A stretch of 64,000 nucleotides of DNA from Ptiloglossa arizonensis (Eukaryota; Arthropoda; Insecta; Hymenoptera; Colletidae). Position 1 is the first letter of the stretch. Every line of letters starts with the position of its first letter. The stretch is taken from contig NW_027478442.1 in NCBI RefSeq assembly GCF_051014685.1, forward strand, positions 310,001 through 374,000, written 5' to 3'. Shown here piece by piece: positions 39,096 to 51,827 of this stretch. The notes under the pieces were generated by a model that made no database searches, was not told where the DNA came from, and saw nothing but the letters and a program-made list of their open reading frames with translations. The position numbers and the translations under genes are program-made.

Positions 39096-39952
39096 ACTCG
39101 AAACCAATAACTACCATGGCTTAGGGGAATAATGCACATACCTTTGTGTTCGGGCGAGTTTCTACTTTCAGATGCAATAGGAATTTCTCGAGTTCGTCAA
39201 ACCGTTCGCGAGATATGGGAGTTTGATATTAAGGAATGGTTGCGAAACCATCAAAATTTTTGCAATTCTGATGCTAGAAACGAATAACTGGAATGACCTA
39301 GGGGAAAAGTACACACACCATTGTAATCGGACGACTTTCTACTTTCAGATGCAACAGGAAATAATCCATTTCGTCAATCCTTTCGCGAGATATGGGAGTT
39401 TGAAGTTAAGGAATAATTGAGAAACCATCAAAATTTTCGCAAGTCTGAAACTCGAAACCAATAACCACAAAGGCCTAGGGGAAAAATACACATACCTTTG
39501 CAATCGGGCGAGTTTCTATTTTAAGATGCAACAGGAATTTCTCGAGCTCGTCAATCCGTTCGCGAGATATGGGAGTTTGAAATTAAGGAACGGTTGAGAA
39601 ACAATCACAATTTTCGCAAGTCTGATACTCGAAACCAATAACTACTGCGGCCTAGGGGAAAAATACACATACCTTTGTAATCGGGCGAGTTTCTACTTTC
39701 AGATGCAACAGGAATTTCTCGAGTTCTTCAATCCGTTCGCGAGATATGGGAGTTTGAAGTTAAGGAATGGTTGAGATAACAATCAAAATTTTCGCAAGTC
39801 TGATACTCAAAACCGATAACCACAAAGGCCTAGGGGAAAAATACACATACCTTTGTAATCGGGCGAGTTTCTACTTTCAGATGCAACAGGAATTTCTCGA
39901 GCTCGTCAATCCGTTCGCGAGATATGGAAGTTTGAAATTAAGGAACGGTTGA
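39042..39952 (+). repeat. Block R, copy 6
   Basis: Partner of copy 4 at exactly 5132 bp, with a private TTTTAAGATGC in place of TTTTCAGATGC. The next monomer begins the last shortened block S. Confidence 0.8.
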
Positions 39953-39981
39953 GAAACCATCAAAATTTTCGCAAGTGCGAT

Positions 39982-40512
39982 ACTCGAAACCAATAACTAC
40001 CATGGCCTGGGGGAAAAGTACACACACCATTGCAATGGGGCGAGATTCTACTTTCAGAAGCAACAGGAATTTTTCGAGTTCGTCAATCCGTTCGCGAAAT
40101 ACGGGAGTTTGAAGTTAAGGAATGGTTGAGAGACCATCACAATTTTCGCAAGTCTGATACTCGAAACCAATAACTACAATGGCCTGGGGGAAAAATACAC
40201 ATACCTTTGCAATCGGGCGAGTTTCAACTTTCAGATGCAACAGGAATTTCTCGAGTTCGTCAATCCGTTCGCGAGATATGGGAGTTTGAAGTTGAGGAAT
40301 GGTTGAGAAACCATCAACATTTTCGCAATTCTGATGCTAGAAACGAATAACTGGAATGACCTAGGGGAAAAGTACACACACCATTGTAATCGGTCGACCT
40401 TCTGCTTTCAGATGCAACAGGACATAATCGAGTTCGTCAATCCGTTCGCGAGATATGGGAGTTTGAAGTTAAGGAATGGTTGAGAGACCATCACAATTTT
40501 CGCAAGTCTGAT
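39982..40512 (+). repeat. Block S, copy 5, same M1/M2 fusion
   Basis: Identical arrangement to copy 4 at a 5132 bp offset, including the fused first monomer. The fusion was therefore present before, or made by, the event that created the 5132 bp tandem pair. Confidence 0.85.
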
Positions 40513-40606
40513 ACTCGAAACCAATAACTACTATGGCCTGGGGGAAAAATACACATACCTTTGCAATCGGGCGAGTTTCTATTTTCAGATGCAACAGGAA
40601 TTTCTC
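40076..40606 (+). repeat. 5132 bp HOR unit, partial third copy
   Basis: The match to 34944 onward continues for three monomers and stops where the sequence changes to CTCGCGTTCGAC, a variant otherwise seen near 28.4 kb. One end of the duplicated tract is therefore at about 40.6 kb. Confidence 0.75.
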
Positions 40607-41705
40607 GCGTTCGACAATCCGTTCGCGAGGTATGGGAGTTTGAAGTTAAGGAATGGTTGAGAAACCATCAAAATTTTCGCAAATCTGATACTCGAAACCA
40701 ATAACTACTATGGCCTAGGGCAAAAATACACATACCTTTGTAATCGGACGAGTTTCTGGTTTCAGATGCAACAGGAATTTCTCGAGTTCGTCAATCCGTT
40801 CGCGAGATATGGGAGTTTGAAGTTAAGGAATGATTGAGAAACCATCAAAATTTTCGCAAGTCTGATACTCGAATCCAATAACTACTATGGCCTAGGGCAA
40901 AAATACACATACCGTTGTAATCGGGCGAGTTTCTACTTTCAGATGTAACAGGAATTTCTCGAGTTCGTCAATCCGTTCGCGAGATATGGGAGTTTCAAGA
41001 TAAGGAATGGTTGAGAATTCATCACAATTTTCGCAATTCTGATGCTAGAAACGAATAACTGGAATGACCTAGGGGAAAGTACACACACCATTGTAATCGG
41101 TCGACCTTCTGCTTTCAGATGCAACAGGACATAATCGAGTTCGTCAATCCGTTCGCGAGATATGGGAGTTTGAAGTTAAGGAATGGTTGAGAGACCATCA
41201 CAATTTTCGCAAGTCTGATACTCGAAACCAATAACTACAAAGGCTTAGGGGAAAAATTCACATACCGTTGTAATCGGAGGAGTTTCTGCTTTCAGATGCA
41301 ACAGGAGTTTCTCGTGTTCGTCAATCAGTTCGCGAGATATGGGAGTTTGAAATTAAGGAATGGTTGAGAAACAATCACAATTTTCGCAAGTCTGATACTC
41401 GAAACCAATAACTACTCTGGCCTAGGGGAAAAATACGCATACCTTTGTAATCGGGCAAGTTTCTACTTTCAGATGCAACAGGAACATCTCGAGTTCGCCA
41501 ATCCGTTCGCGAGATATGGGAGTTTGAAGTTAAGGAATGGTTGAGAAACCATCAAAATTTTCGCAATTCTGATGCTAGAAACGAATAACTGGAATGACCT
41601 AGGGGAAAAGTACACACACCACTGTAATCGGTCGACTTTCTGCTTTCAGATGCAACAGGAAATAATCGAGTTCGTCAATCCGTTCGCGAGATATGGAATT
41701 TGAAG

Positions 41706-44232
41706 TTAAGGAATGCTTGAGAAACCATCAAAATTTTCGCAAGTCTGATACTCGAAACCAATAACTACAAAGGCTTAGGGGAAAAATACACATACCGTTG
41801 TAATCGGAGGAGTTTCTTCTTCCAGATGCAACCGGAATTTCTCGTGTTCGTCAATGCGTTGGCGAGGTATCGGAGTTTGAAGTTAAGGAATGGTTGAGAA
41901 ACCATCAAAATTTTCGCAAGTCTGGTACTCAAAACCAATAACTACAAAGCCCCAGGGGAAAAATACACATACCTTTGTAATCGGGCGAGTTTCTACTTTC
42001 CGGTGCAACAGGAAATAATCGAGTTCGTCAATCCGTTCGCGAGATATGGGAGTTTGAAGTTAAGGAATGCTTGAGAAACCATCAAAATTTTCGCAAGTCT
42101 GATACTCGAATCCAATAACTACAATGGCCTAGGGCAAAAATACACATACCATTGTAATCGGAGGAGTTTCTACTTTCAGATCCAACAGGAATTTCTCGAG
42201 TTCGTCAATCCGTTCGCGAGATATGGAAGTTTGAAGTTAAGGAATGGTTGAGAAACCATCAAAATTTTCGCAATTCTGATACTCGAAACCAATAGCTACT
42301 ATGGCCTAGGGCAAAAATACACATACCGTTGTAATCGGACGAGATTCTGGTTTCAGATGCAACAGGAATTTCTCGAGTTCGTCAATCCGTTTTCGAGATA
42401 TGGGCGTATGAAGTTACGGAATGGTTGAGAAACCATCAAAACTTTCGCTGGTCTGATACTCGAAACCAATAACTACAAAGGCCTCGGGGAAAAATACACA
42501 TACCTTTGCAATCGGGCGAGTTTCTACTTTCAGATGCAGCAGGAATTTCTCGAGCTCGTCAATCCGTTCGCGAGATATGGGAGTTTGAAGTTAAGGAATG
42601 GTTGAGAAACCATCAAAATTTTCGCAAGTCTGGTACTCGAAACCAATAACTACAATGGCCTAGGGGAAAAATACACATAGCATTGTAATCGGGGGAGTTT
42701 CTATTTTCAGATGCAACAGAAATTTTTCGGATTCGTCAATCCGTTCGTGAGATATGGGAGTTTGAAGTTAAGGGATGGTTGAGAAACCATCAAAACTTTC
42801 GCAATTCTGATACTAGAAACGAATAACTTGAATGACCTAGGGGAAAAGTACACACACCATTGTAATCGGACGACTTTCTACTTTCAGATGCAACAGGAAA
42901 TAATCCAGTTCGTCAATCCGTTCGCGAGATATGGAATTTGAAGTTAAGGAATGCTTGAGAAACCATAAAAATTTTCGCAATTCTGATGCTAGAAACGAAT
43001 AACTGGAATGACCTAGGGGAAAAGTACACACACCACTGTAATCGGTCGACTTTCTGCTTTCAGATGCAACAGGAAATAATCGAGTTCGTCAATCCGTTCG
43101 CGAGATATGGAATTTGAAGTTAAGGAATGCTTGAGAAACCATCACAATTTTCGCAAGTCTGATACTCGAAACCAATAACTACAAAGGCCTAGGGGAAAAT
43201 ACACATAACTTTGTAATCGGGCGAGTTTCTACTTTCAGATGCAACTGGAATTTCTCGAGCTCGTCAATCCGTTCGCGAGATATGGGAGTTTGAAGTTAAG
43301 GAATGGTTGAGAAACCATCACAATTTTCGCAAGTCTGATACTCGAAACCAATAACTACAAAGGCTTAGGGGAAAAATTCACATACCGTTGTAATCGGAGG
43401 AGTTTCTGCTTTCAGATGCAACAGGAGTTTCTCGTGTTCGTCAATCAGTTCGCGAGATATGGGAGTTTGAAATTAAGGAATGGTTGAGAAACAATCACAA
43501 TTTTCGCAAGTCTGATACTCGAAACCAATAACTACTATGGCCTAGGGGAAAAATACGCATACCTTTGTAATCGGGCAAGTTTCTACTTTCTGATGCAACA
43601 GGAACATCTCGAGTTCGCCAATCCGTTCGCGAGATATGGGAGTTTGAAGTTAAGGAATGGTTGAGAAACCATCAAAATTTTCGCAATTCTGATGCTAGAA
43701 ACGAATAACTGGAATGACCTAGGGGAAAAGTACACACACCACTGTAATCGGTCGACTTTCTGCTTTCAGATGCAACAGGAAATAATCGAGTTCGTCAATC
43801 CGTTCGCGAGATATGGAATTTGAAGTTAAGGAATGGTTGAGAAACCACCAAAATTTTCGCAATTCTGATGCTAGAAACGAATAACTGGAATGGCCTAGGG
43901 GAAAAGTACACATACCATTGTAATCGGGCGAGCTTCTACTTTCAGGTGCAACAGGAATTTCTCGAGTTCGTCAATCCGTTCGCGAGATATGGGAGTTTGA
44001 AATTAAGGAATGGTTGTGAAACCATCAAAATTTTCGCAAGTCTGATACTCGAAACCAATAACTGGAATGGCGTAGGGGTAAAGTACACACACCATTATAA
44101 TCGGGCGAGTTTCTACTTTCAGGTGCAACAGGAATTTCTCGAGTTCGTCAATCCGTTCGCGAGATATGGGAGTTTGAACTTAAGGAATGGTTGAGAAACC
44201 ATCACAATTTTCGCAAGTCTGATACTCGAAAC
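41706..44232 (+). repeat. Domain IV long duplicate, copy 1 (4951 bp offset)
   Basis: Matches 46657-49183 with constant offset 4951 bp from the AAGGCTTAGG monomer before A to the AAACGAATAAC / AACCAATAAC split. It contains the ABCDE pentamer and two SalI-type monomers. Confidence 0.8.
41927..42811 (+). repeat. Pentamer block ABCDE, domain IV copy 1
   Basis: The full A-E order is present. Relative to domain I, B carries CGGAGGAG and C carries CCGTTTTCGAG, changes shared by all four domain IV copies. This marks them as descendants of one copy. C here reads GGGCGTATG where the other copies have GGGAGTATG. Confidence 0.85.
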
Positions 44233-44956
44233 GAATAACTGGAATGGCCTAGGGGAAAAGTACATATACCATTGTAATCGGGCGAGTTTCTACTTTCAGA
44301 TGCAACAGGAATTTCTCGAGCTCGTCAATCCGTTCGCGAGATATGGGAGTTTGAAGTTAAGGAATGGTTGAGAAACCATCACAATTTTCGCAAGTCTGAT
44401 ATTCAAAACCCATAACCACTATGGCCTAAGGCAAAAATACGCATACCGTTGAAATCGGGCGAGTTTCTGCTTTCAAATGCAATAGGAAATTCTAGAGTTC
44501 GTCAATCCGTTCGCGAGATATGGGAGTTTGAAATTAAGGAATGGTTGAGAAACAATCAAAATTTTCGCAATTCTGATGCTAGAAACGAATAACTGGAATG
44601 GCCTAGGGGAAAAGTACACATACCATTGTAATCGGGCGAGTTTCTACTTTCAGGTGCAACAGGAATTTCTCGAGTTCGTCAATCCGTTCGCGAGATATGG
44701 GAGTTTGAAATTAAGGAATGGTTGTGAAACCATCAAAATTTTCGCAAGTCTGATACTCGAAACCAATAACTGGAATGGCGTAGGGGAAAAGTACACACAC
44801 CATTGTAATCGGGCGAGTTTCTACTTTCAGGTGCAACTGGAATTTCTCGAGTTCGTCAATCCGTTCGCGAGATATGGGAGTTTGAAGTTAAGGAATGGTT
44901 GTGAAACCATCAAAATTTTCGCAAGTCTGATACTCGAAACCAATAACTACAATGGC
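43719..44956 (+). repeat. 7-monomer (1238 bp) direct duplicate, copy 1
   Basis: Starts in a SalI-type monomer and runs through GGTTGTGAAACC monomers, GGCGTAGGGGTAAAG, TACATATACC and TTCAAAACCCATAACC variants. All recur 1238 bp later. Confidence 0.75.
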
Positions 44957-45948
44957 CTAGGGGAAAAATACACACACCACTGTAATCGGTCGACTTTCTG
45001 CTTTCAGATGCAACAGGAAATAATCGAGTTCGTCAATCCGTTCGCGAGATATGGAATTTGAAGTTAAGGAATGGTTGAGAAACCACCAAAATTTTCGCAA
45101 TTCTGATGCTAGAAACGAATAACTGGAATGGCCTAGGGGAAAAGTACACATACCATTGTAATCGGGCGAGCTTCTACTTTCAGGTGCAACAGGAATTTCT
45201 CGAGTTCGTCAATCCGTTCGCGAGATATGGGAGTTTGAAATTAAGGAATGGTTGTGAAACCATCAAAATTTTCGCAAGTCTGATACTCGAAACCAATAAC
45301 TGGAATGGCGTAGGGGTAAAGTACACACACCATTATAATCGGGCGAGTTTCTACTTTCAGGTGCAACAGGAATTTCTCGAGTTCGTCAATCCGTTCGCGA
45401 GATATGGGAGTTTGAACTTAAGGAATGGTTGAGAAACCATCACAATTTTCGCAAGTCTGATACTCGAAACGAATAACTGGAATGGCCTAGGGGAAAAGTA
45501 CATATACCATTGTAATCGGGCGAGTTTCTACTTTCAGATGCAACAGGAATTTCTCGAGCTCGTCAATCCGTTCGCGAGATATGGGAGTTTGAAGTTAAGG
45601 AATGGTTGAGAAACCATCACAATTTTCGCAAGTCTGATATTCAAAACCCATAACCACTATGGCCTAAGGCAAAAATACGCATACCGTTGAAATCGGGCGA
45701 GTTTCTGCTTTCAGATGCAATAGGAAATTCTAGAGTTCGTCAATCCGTTCGCGAGATATGGGAGTTTGAAATTAAGGAATGGTTGAGAAACAATCAAAAT
45801 TTTCGCAATTCTGATGCTAGAAACGAATAACTGGAATGGCCTAGGGGAAAAGTACACATACCATTGTAATCGGGCGAGTTTCTACTTTCAGGTGCAACAG
45901 GAATTTCTCGAGTTCGTCAATCCGTTCGCGAGATATGGGAGTTTGAAG
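44957..45948 (+). repeat. 7-monomer direct duplicate, copy 2 (incomplete)
   Basis: Matches 43719 onward until GAAATTAAGG is replaced by GAAGTTAAGG at about 45.95 kb. The left junction monomer (44.93-45.1 kb) is a hybrid of an AACTACAATGG head and a SalI-type tail. Confidence 0.75.
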
Positions 45949-46656
45949 TTAAGGAATGGTTGTGAAACCATCAAAATTTTCGCAAGTCTGATACTCGAAA
46001 CCAATAACTACAATGGCCTAGGGGAAAAATACACATACCGTTGTAACCGGGCCGGTGTCTACTTTCAGATGCAACAGGAATTTCTCGAGTTCGTCAATCC
46101 GTTCGCGAGATATGGGAGTTTGAAGTTAAGGAATGGTTGAGAAACCATCACAATTTTCGCAAGTCTGGTACTCAAAACACATAACCACTATGGCCTAGGG
46201 GAAAAATACACATACCGTTGTAATCGGGCGAGTTTCTGCTTTCAGATGCAATAGGACATTCTCGAGTTCGTCAATCCGTTCCCGAGATATGGAAGTTTGA
46301 AGTTAAGGAATGGTTGAGAAACCATCAAAATTTTCGCAAGTCTGATACTCGAAACCAATAACTACAATGGCCTAGGGGAAAAATACACATACCGTTGTAA
46401 TCGGGCGAGTTTCTGCTTTCAGATGCAATAGGAAATTCTCGAGTTCGTCAATCCGTTCGCGAGATATGGAAGTGTGAAGTTAAGGAATGGTTGAGAAAAC
46501 ATCAAAATTTTCGCAAGTCTGATACTCGAAACCAATAACTACAATGGCCTAGGGGAAAAATACACATACCGATGTAATCGGTCGAGTTTCTGCTTTCAGA
46601 TGCAACAGAAATTTCTCGAGTTCGTCAATCTGTTCGCGAGATATGGGAGATTGAAG

Positions 46657-49183
46657 TTAAGGAATGCTTGAGAAACCATCAAAATTTTCGCAAGTCTGAT
46701 ACTCGAAACCAATAACTACAAAGGCTTAGGGGAAAAATACACATACCGTTGTAATCGGAGGAGTTTCTTCTTCCAGATGCAACCGGAATTTCTCGTGTTC
46801 GTCAATGCGTTGGCGAGGTATCGGAGTTTGAAGTTAAGGAATGGTTGAGAAACCATCAAAATTTTCGCAAGTCTGGTACTCAAAACCAATAACTACAAAG
46901 CCCCAGGGGAAAAATACACATACCTTTGTAATCGGGCGAGTTTCTACTTTCCGGTGCAACAGGAAATAATCGAGTTCGTCAATCCGTTCGCGAGATATGG
47001 GAGTTTGAAGTTAAGGAATGCTTGAGAAACCATCAAAATTTTCGCAAGTCTGATACTCGAATCCAATAACTACAATGGCCTAGGGCAAAAATACACATAC
47101 CATTGTAATCGGAGGAGTTTCTACTTTCAGATCCAACAGGAATTTCTCGAGTTCGTCAATCCGTTCGCGAGATATGGAAGTTTGAAGTTAAGGAATGGTT
47201 GAGAAACCATCAAAATTTTCGCAATTCTGATACTCGAAACCAATAGCTACTATGGCCTAGGGCAAAAATACACATACCGTTGTAATCGGACGAGATTCTG
47301 GTTTCAGATGCAACAGGAATTTCTCGAGTTCGTCAATCCGTTTTCGAGATATGGGAGTATGAAGTTACGGAATGGTTGAGAAACCATCAAAACTTTCGCT
47401 GGTCTGATACTCGAAACCAATAACTACAAAGGCCTCGGGGAAAAATACACATACCTTTGCAATCGGGCGAGTTTCTACTTTCAGATGCAGCAGGAATTTC
47501 TCGAGCTCGTCAATCCGTTCGCGAGATATGGGAGTTTGAAGTTAAGGAATGGTTGAGAAACCATCAAAATTTTCGCAAGTCTGGTACTCGAAACCAATAA
47601 CTACAATGGCCTAGGGGAAAAATACACATAGCATTGTAATCGGGGGAGTTTCTATTTTCAGATGCAACAGAAATTTTTCGGATTCGTCAATCCGTTCGTG
47701 AGATATGGGAGTTTGAAGTTAAGGGATGGTTGAGAAACCATCAAAACTTTCGCAATTCTGATACTAGAAACGAATAACTTGAATGACCTAGGGGAAAAGT
47801 ACACACACCATTGTAATCGGAAGACATTCTACTTTCAGATGCAACAGGAAATAATCCAGTTCGTCAATCCGTTCGCGAGATATGGAATTTGAAGTTAAGG
47901 AATGCTTGAGAAATCATAAAAATTTTCGCAATTCTGATGCTAGAAACGAATAACTGGAATGACCTAGGGGAAAAGTACACACACCACTGTAATCGGTCGA
48001 CTTTCTGCTTTCAGATGCAACAGGAAATAATCGAGTTCGTCAATCCGTTCGCGAGATATGGAATTTGAAGTTAAGGAATGCTTGAGAATCCATCACAATT
48101 TTCGCAAGTCTGATACTCGAAACCAATAACTACAAAGGCCTAGGGGAAAATACACATAACTTTGTAATCGGGCGAGTTTCTACTTTCAGATGCAACTGGA
48201 ATTTCTCGAGCTCGTCAATCCGTTCGCGAGATATGGGAGTTTGAAGTTAAGGAATGGTTGAGAAACCATCACAATTTTCGCAAGTCTGATACTCGAAACC
48301 AATAACTACAAAGGCTTAGGGGAAAAATTCACATACCGTTGTAATCGGAGGAGTTTCTGCTTTCAGATGCAACAGGAGTTTCTCGTGTTCGTCAATCAGT
48401 TCGCGAGATATGGGAGTTTGAAATTAAGGAATGGTTGAGAAACAATCACAATTTTCGCAAGTCTGATACTCGAAACCCATAACTACTATGGCGTAGGGGA
48501 AAAATACGCATACCTTTGTAATCGGGCAAGTTTCTACTTTCTGATGCAACAGGAACATCTCGAGTTCGCCAATCCGTTCGCGAGATATGGGAGTTTGAAG
48601 TTAAGGAATGGTTGAGAAACCATCTTAATTTTCGCAATTCTGATGCTAGAAACGAATAACTGGAATGACCTAGGGGAAAAGTACACACACCACTGTAATC
48701 GGTCGACTTTCTGCTTTCAGATGCAACAGGAAATAATCGAGTTCGTCAATCCGTTCGCGAGATATGGAATTTGAAGTTAAGGAATGGTTGAGAAACCACC
48801 AAAATTTTCGCAATTCTGATGCTTGAAACGAATAACTGGAATGGCCTAGGGGAAAAGTACACATACCATTGTAATCGGGCGAGCTTCTACTTTCAGGTGC
48901 AACAGGAATTTCTCGAGTTCGTCAATCCGTTCGCGAGATATGGGAGTTTGAAATTAAGGAATGGTTGTGAAACCATCAAAATTTTCGCAAGTCTGATACT
49001 CGAAACCAATAACTGGAATGGCGTAGGGGTAAAGTACACACACCATTATAATCGGGCGAGTTTCTACTTTCAGGTGCAACAGGAATTTCTCGAGTTCGTC
49101 AATCCGTTCGCGAGATATGGGAGTTTGAACTTAAGGAATGGTTGAGAAACCATCACAATTTTCGCAAGTCTGATACTCGAAAC
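46657..49183 (+). repeat. Domain IV long duplicate, copy 2
   Basis: Counterpart of 41706-44232. Beyond 49183 the match continues at an offset of 4420 bp, exactly three monomers less, so a 531 bp in-register deletion (or insertion in the other copy) sits at about 49.18 kb. Confidence 0.8.
46878..47762 (+). repeat. Pentamer block ABCDE, domain IV copy 2
   Basis: Offset 4951 bp (28 monomers) from the copy at 41927, with domain IV-specific changes in B and C. The following monomer differs slightly (CGGAAGACATTC in place of CGGACGACTTTC). Confidence 0.85.
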
Positions 49184-51650
49184 CAATAACTGGAATGGCG
49201 TAGGGGAAAAGTACACACACCATTGTAATCGGGCGAGTTTCTACTTTCAGGTGCAACTGGAATTTCTCGAGTTCGTCAATCCGTTCGCGAGATATGGGAG
49301 TTTGAAGTTAAGGAATGGTTGTGAAACCATCAAAATTTTCGCAAGTCTGATACTCGAAACCAATAACTACAATGGCCTAGGGGAAAAATACACACACCAC
49401 TGTAATCGGTCGACTTTCTGCTTTCAGATGCAACAGGAAATAATCGAGTTCGTCAATCCGTTCGCGAGATATGGAATTTGAAGTTAAGGAATGGTTGAGA
49501 AACCACCAAAATTTTCGCAATTCTGATGCTAGAAACGAATAACTGGAATGGCCTAGGGGAAAAGTACACATACCATTGTAATCGGGCGAGCTTCTACTTT
49601 CAGGTGCAACAGGAATTTCTCGAGTTCGTCAATCCGTTCGCGAGATATGGGAGTTTGAAATTAAGGAATGGTTGTGAAACCATCAAAATTTTCGCAAGTC
49701 TGATACTCGAAACCAATAACTGGAATGGCGTAGGGGTAAAGTACACACACCATTATAATCGGGCGAGTTTCTACTTTCAGGTGCAACAGGAATTTCTCGA
49801 GTTCGTCAATCCGTTCGCGAGATATGGGAGTTTGAACTTAAGGAATGGTTGAGAAACCATCACAATTTTCGCAAGTCTGATACTCGAAACGAATAACTGG
49901 AATGGCCTAGGGGAAAAGTACATATACCATTGTAATCGGGCGAGTTTCTACTTTCAGATGCAACAGGAATTTCTCGAGCTCGTCAATCCGTTCGCGAGAT
50001 ATGGGAGTTTGAAGTTAAGGAATGGTTGAGAAACCATCACAATTTTCGCAAGTCTGATATTCAAAACCCATAACCACTATGGCCTAAGGCAAAAATACGC
50101 ATACCGTTGAAATCGGGCGAGTTTCTGCTTTCAGATGCAATAGGAAATTCTAGAGTTCGTCAATCCGTTCGCGAGATATGGGAGTTTGAAATTAAGGAAT
50201 GGTTGTGAAACCATCAAAATTTTCGCAAGTCTGATACTCGAAACCCATAACTACTATGGCGTAGGGGAAAAATACGCATACCTTTGTAATCGGGCAAGTT
50301 TCTACTTTCTGATGCAACAGGAACATCTCGAGTTCGCCAATCCGTTCGCGAGATATGGGAGTTTGAAGTTAAGGAATGGTTGAGAAACCATCTTAATTTT
50401 CGCAATTCTGATGCTAGAAACGAATAACTGGAATGACCTAGGGGAAAAGTACACACACCACTGTAATCGGTCGACTTTCTGCTTTCAGATGCAACAGGAA
50501 ATAATCGAGTTCGTCAATCCGTTCGCGAGATATGGAATTTGAAGTTAAGGAATGGTTGAGAAACCACCAAAATTTTCGCAATTCTGATGCTAGAAACGAA
50601 TAACTGGAATGGCCTAGGGGAAAAGTACACATACCATTGTAATCGGGCGAGCTTCTACTTTCAGGTGCAACAGGAATTTCTCGAGTTCGTCAATCCGTTC
50701 GCGAGATATGGGAGTTTGAACTTAAGGAATGGTTGAGAAACCATCACAATTTTCGCAAGTCTGATACTCGAAACGAATAACTGGAATGGCCTAGGGGAAA
50801 AGTACATATACCATTGTAATCGGGCGAGTTTCTACTTTCAGATGCAACAGGAATTTCTCGAGCTCGTCAATCCGTTCGCGAGATATGGGAGTTTGAAGTT
50901 AAGGAATGGTTGAGAAACCATCACAATTTTCGCAAGTCTGATATTCAAAACCCATAACCACTATGGCCTAAGGCAAAAATACGCATACCGTTGAAATCGG
51001 GCGAGTTTCTGCTTTCAGATGCAATAGGAAATTCTAGAGTTCGTCAATCCGTTCGCGAGATATGGGAGTTTGAAATTAAGGAATGGTTGAGAAACAATCA
51101 AAATTTTCGCAATTCTGATGCTAGAAACGAATAACTGGAATGGCCTAGGGGAAAAGTACACATACCATTGTAATCGGGCGAGTTTCTACTTTCAGGTGCA
51201 ACAGGAATTTCTCGAGTTCGTCAATCCGTTCGCGAGATATGGGAGTTTGAAGTTAAGGAATGGTTGTGAAACCATCAAAATTTTCGCAAGTCTGATACTC
51301 GAAACCAATAACTACAATGGCCTAGGGGAAAAATACACATACCGTTGTAACCGGGCCGGTTCCTACTTTCAGATGCAACAGGAATTTCTCGAGTTCGTCA
51401 ATCCGTTCGCGAGATATGGGAGTTTGAAGTTAAGGAATGGTTGAGAAACCATCACAATTTTCGCAAGTCTGGTACTCAAAACACATAACCACTATGGCCT
51501 AGGGGAAAAATACACATACCGTTGTAATCGGGCGAGTTTCTGCTTTCAGATGCAATAGGACATTCTCGAGTTCGTCAATCCGTTCCCGAGATATGGAAGT
51601 TTGAAGTTAAGGAATGGTTGAGAAACCATCAAAATTTTCGCAAGTCTGAT

Positions 51651-51827
51651 ACTCGAAACCAATAACTGGAGTGGCGTAGGGGAAAAGTACACACACCATT
51701 GTAATCGGGCGAGTTTCTACTTTCAGGTGCAACTGGAATTTCTCGAGTTCGTCAATCCGTTCGCGAGATATGGGAGTTTGAAGTTAAGGAATGGTTGAGA
51801 AAACATCAAAATTTTCGCAAGTCTGAT
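51651..51827 (+). repeat. Single monomer replaced in register
   Basis: Both flanks match 45.4-46.35 kb and 46.49-49.0 kb at the constant offset 5304 bp. This monomer differs from its expected partner (46347-46523, AACTACAATGG). It has AACTGGAGTGGCGTAGG and GTGCAACTGG, like 57484-57660. A conversion-like transfer or double crossover is the simplest explanation. Confidence 0.7.

Larger units (their letters stand above)
34944..40075 (+). repeat. 5132 bp HOR unit, copy 2
   Basis: Direct tandem partner of 29812-34943. Substitutions include AATTCCGATGC (35.2 kb), GCTCGAATCG (37.5 kb), and GTACTCAAAACC where copy 1 has GTACACAAAACC. Confidence 0.88.
26350..41240 (+). repeat. HOR domain III
   Basis: This domain is built from six copies of block R, four block S copies and a 5132 bp tandem duplication. 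Offsets between successive block R copies are 2125, 1770, 3538, 1594 and 3538 bp, that is 12, 10, 20, 9 and 20 monomers. The net length shortfall here is only about 2 bp over 84 monomers, unlike domains I and IV. The stretch 40.6-41.24 kb resembles 0.9-1.43 kb and bridges to domain IV. Confidence 0.85.

Noticed and set aside
29812..40075. Assembly duplication as the cause of the 5132 bp tandem
   Set aside because: The copies differ by scattered substitutions and by private changes in block R, which favours a real duplication. Raw-read confirmation is still needed, so this is only provisionally set aside.
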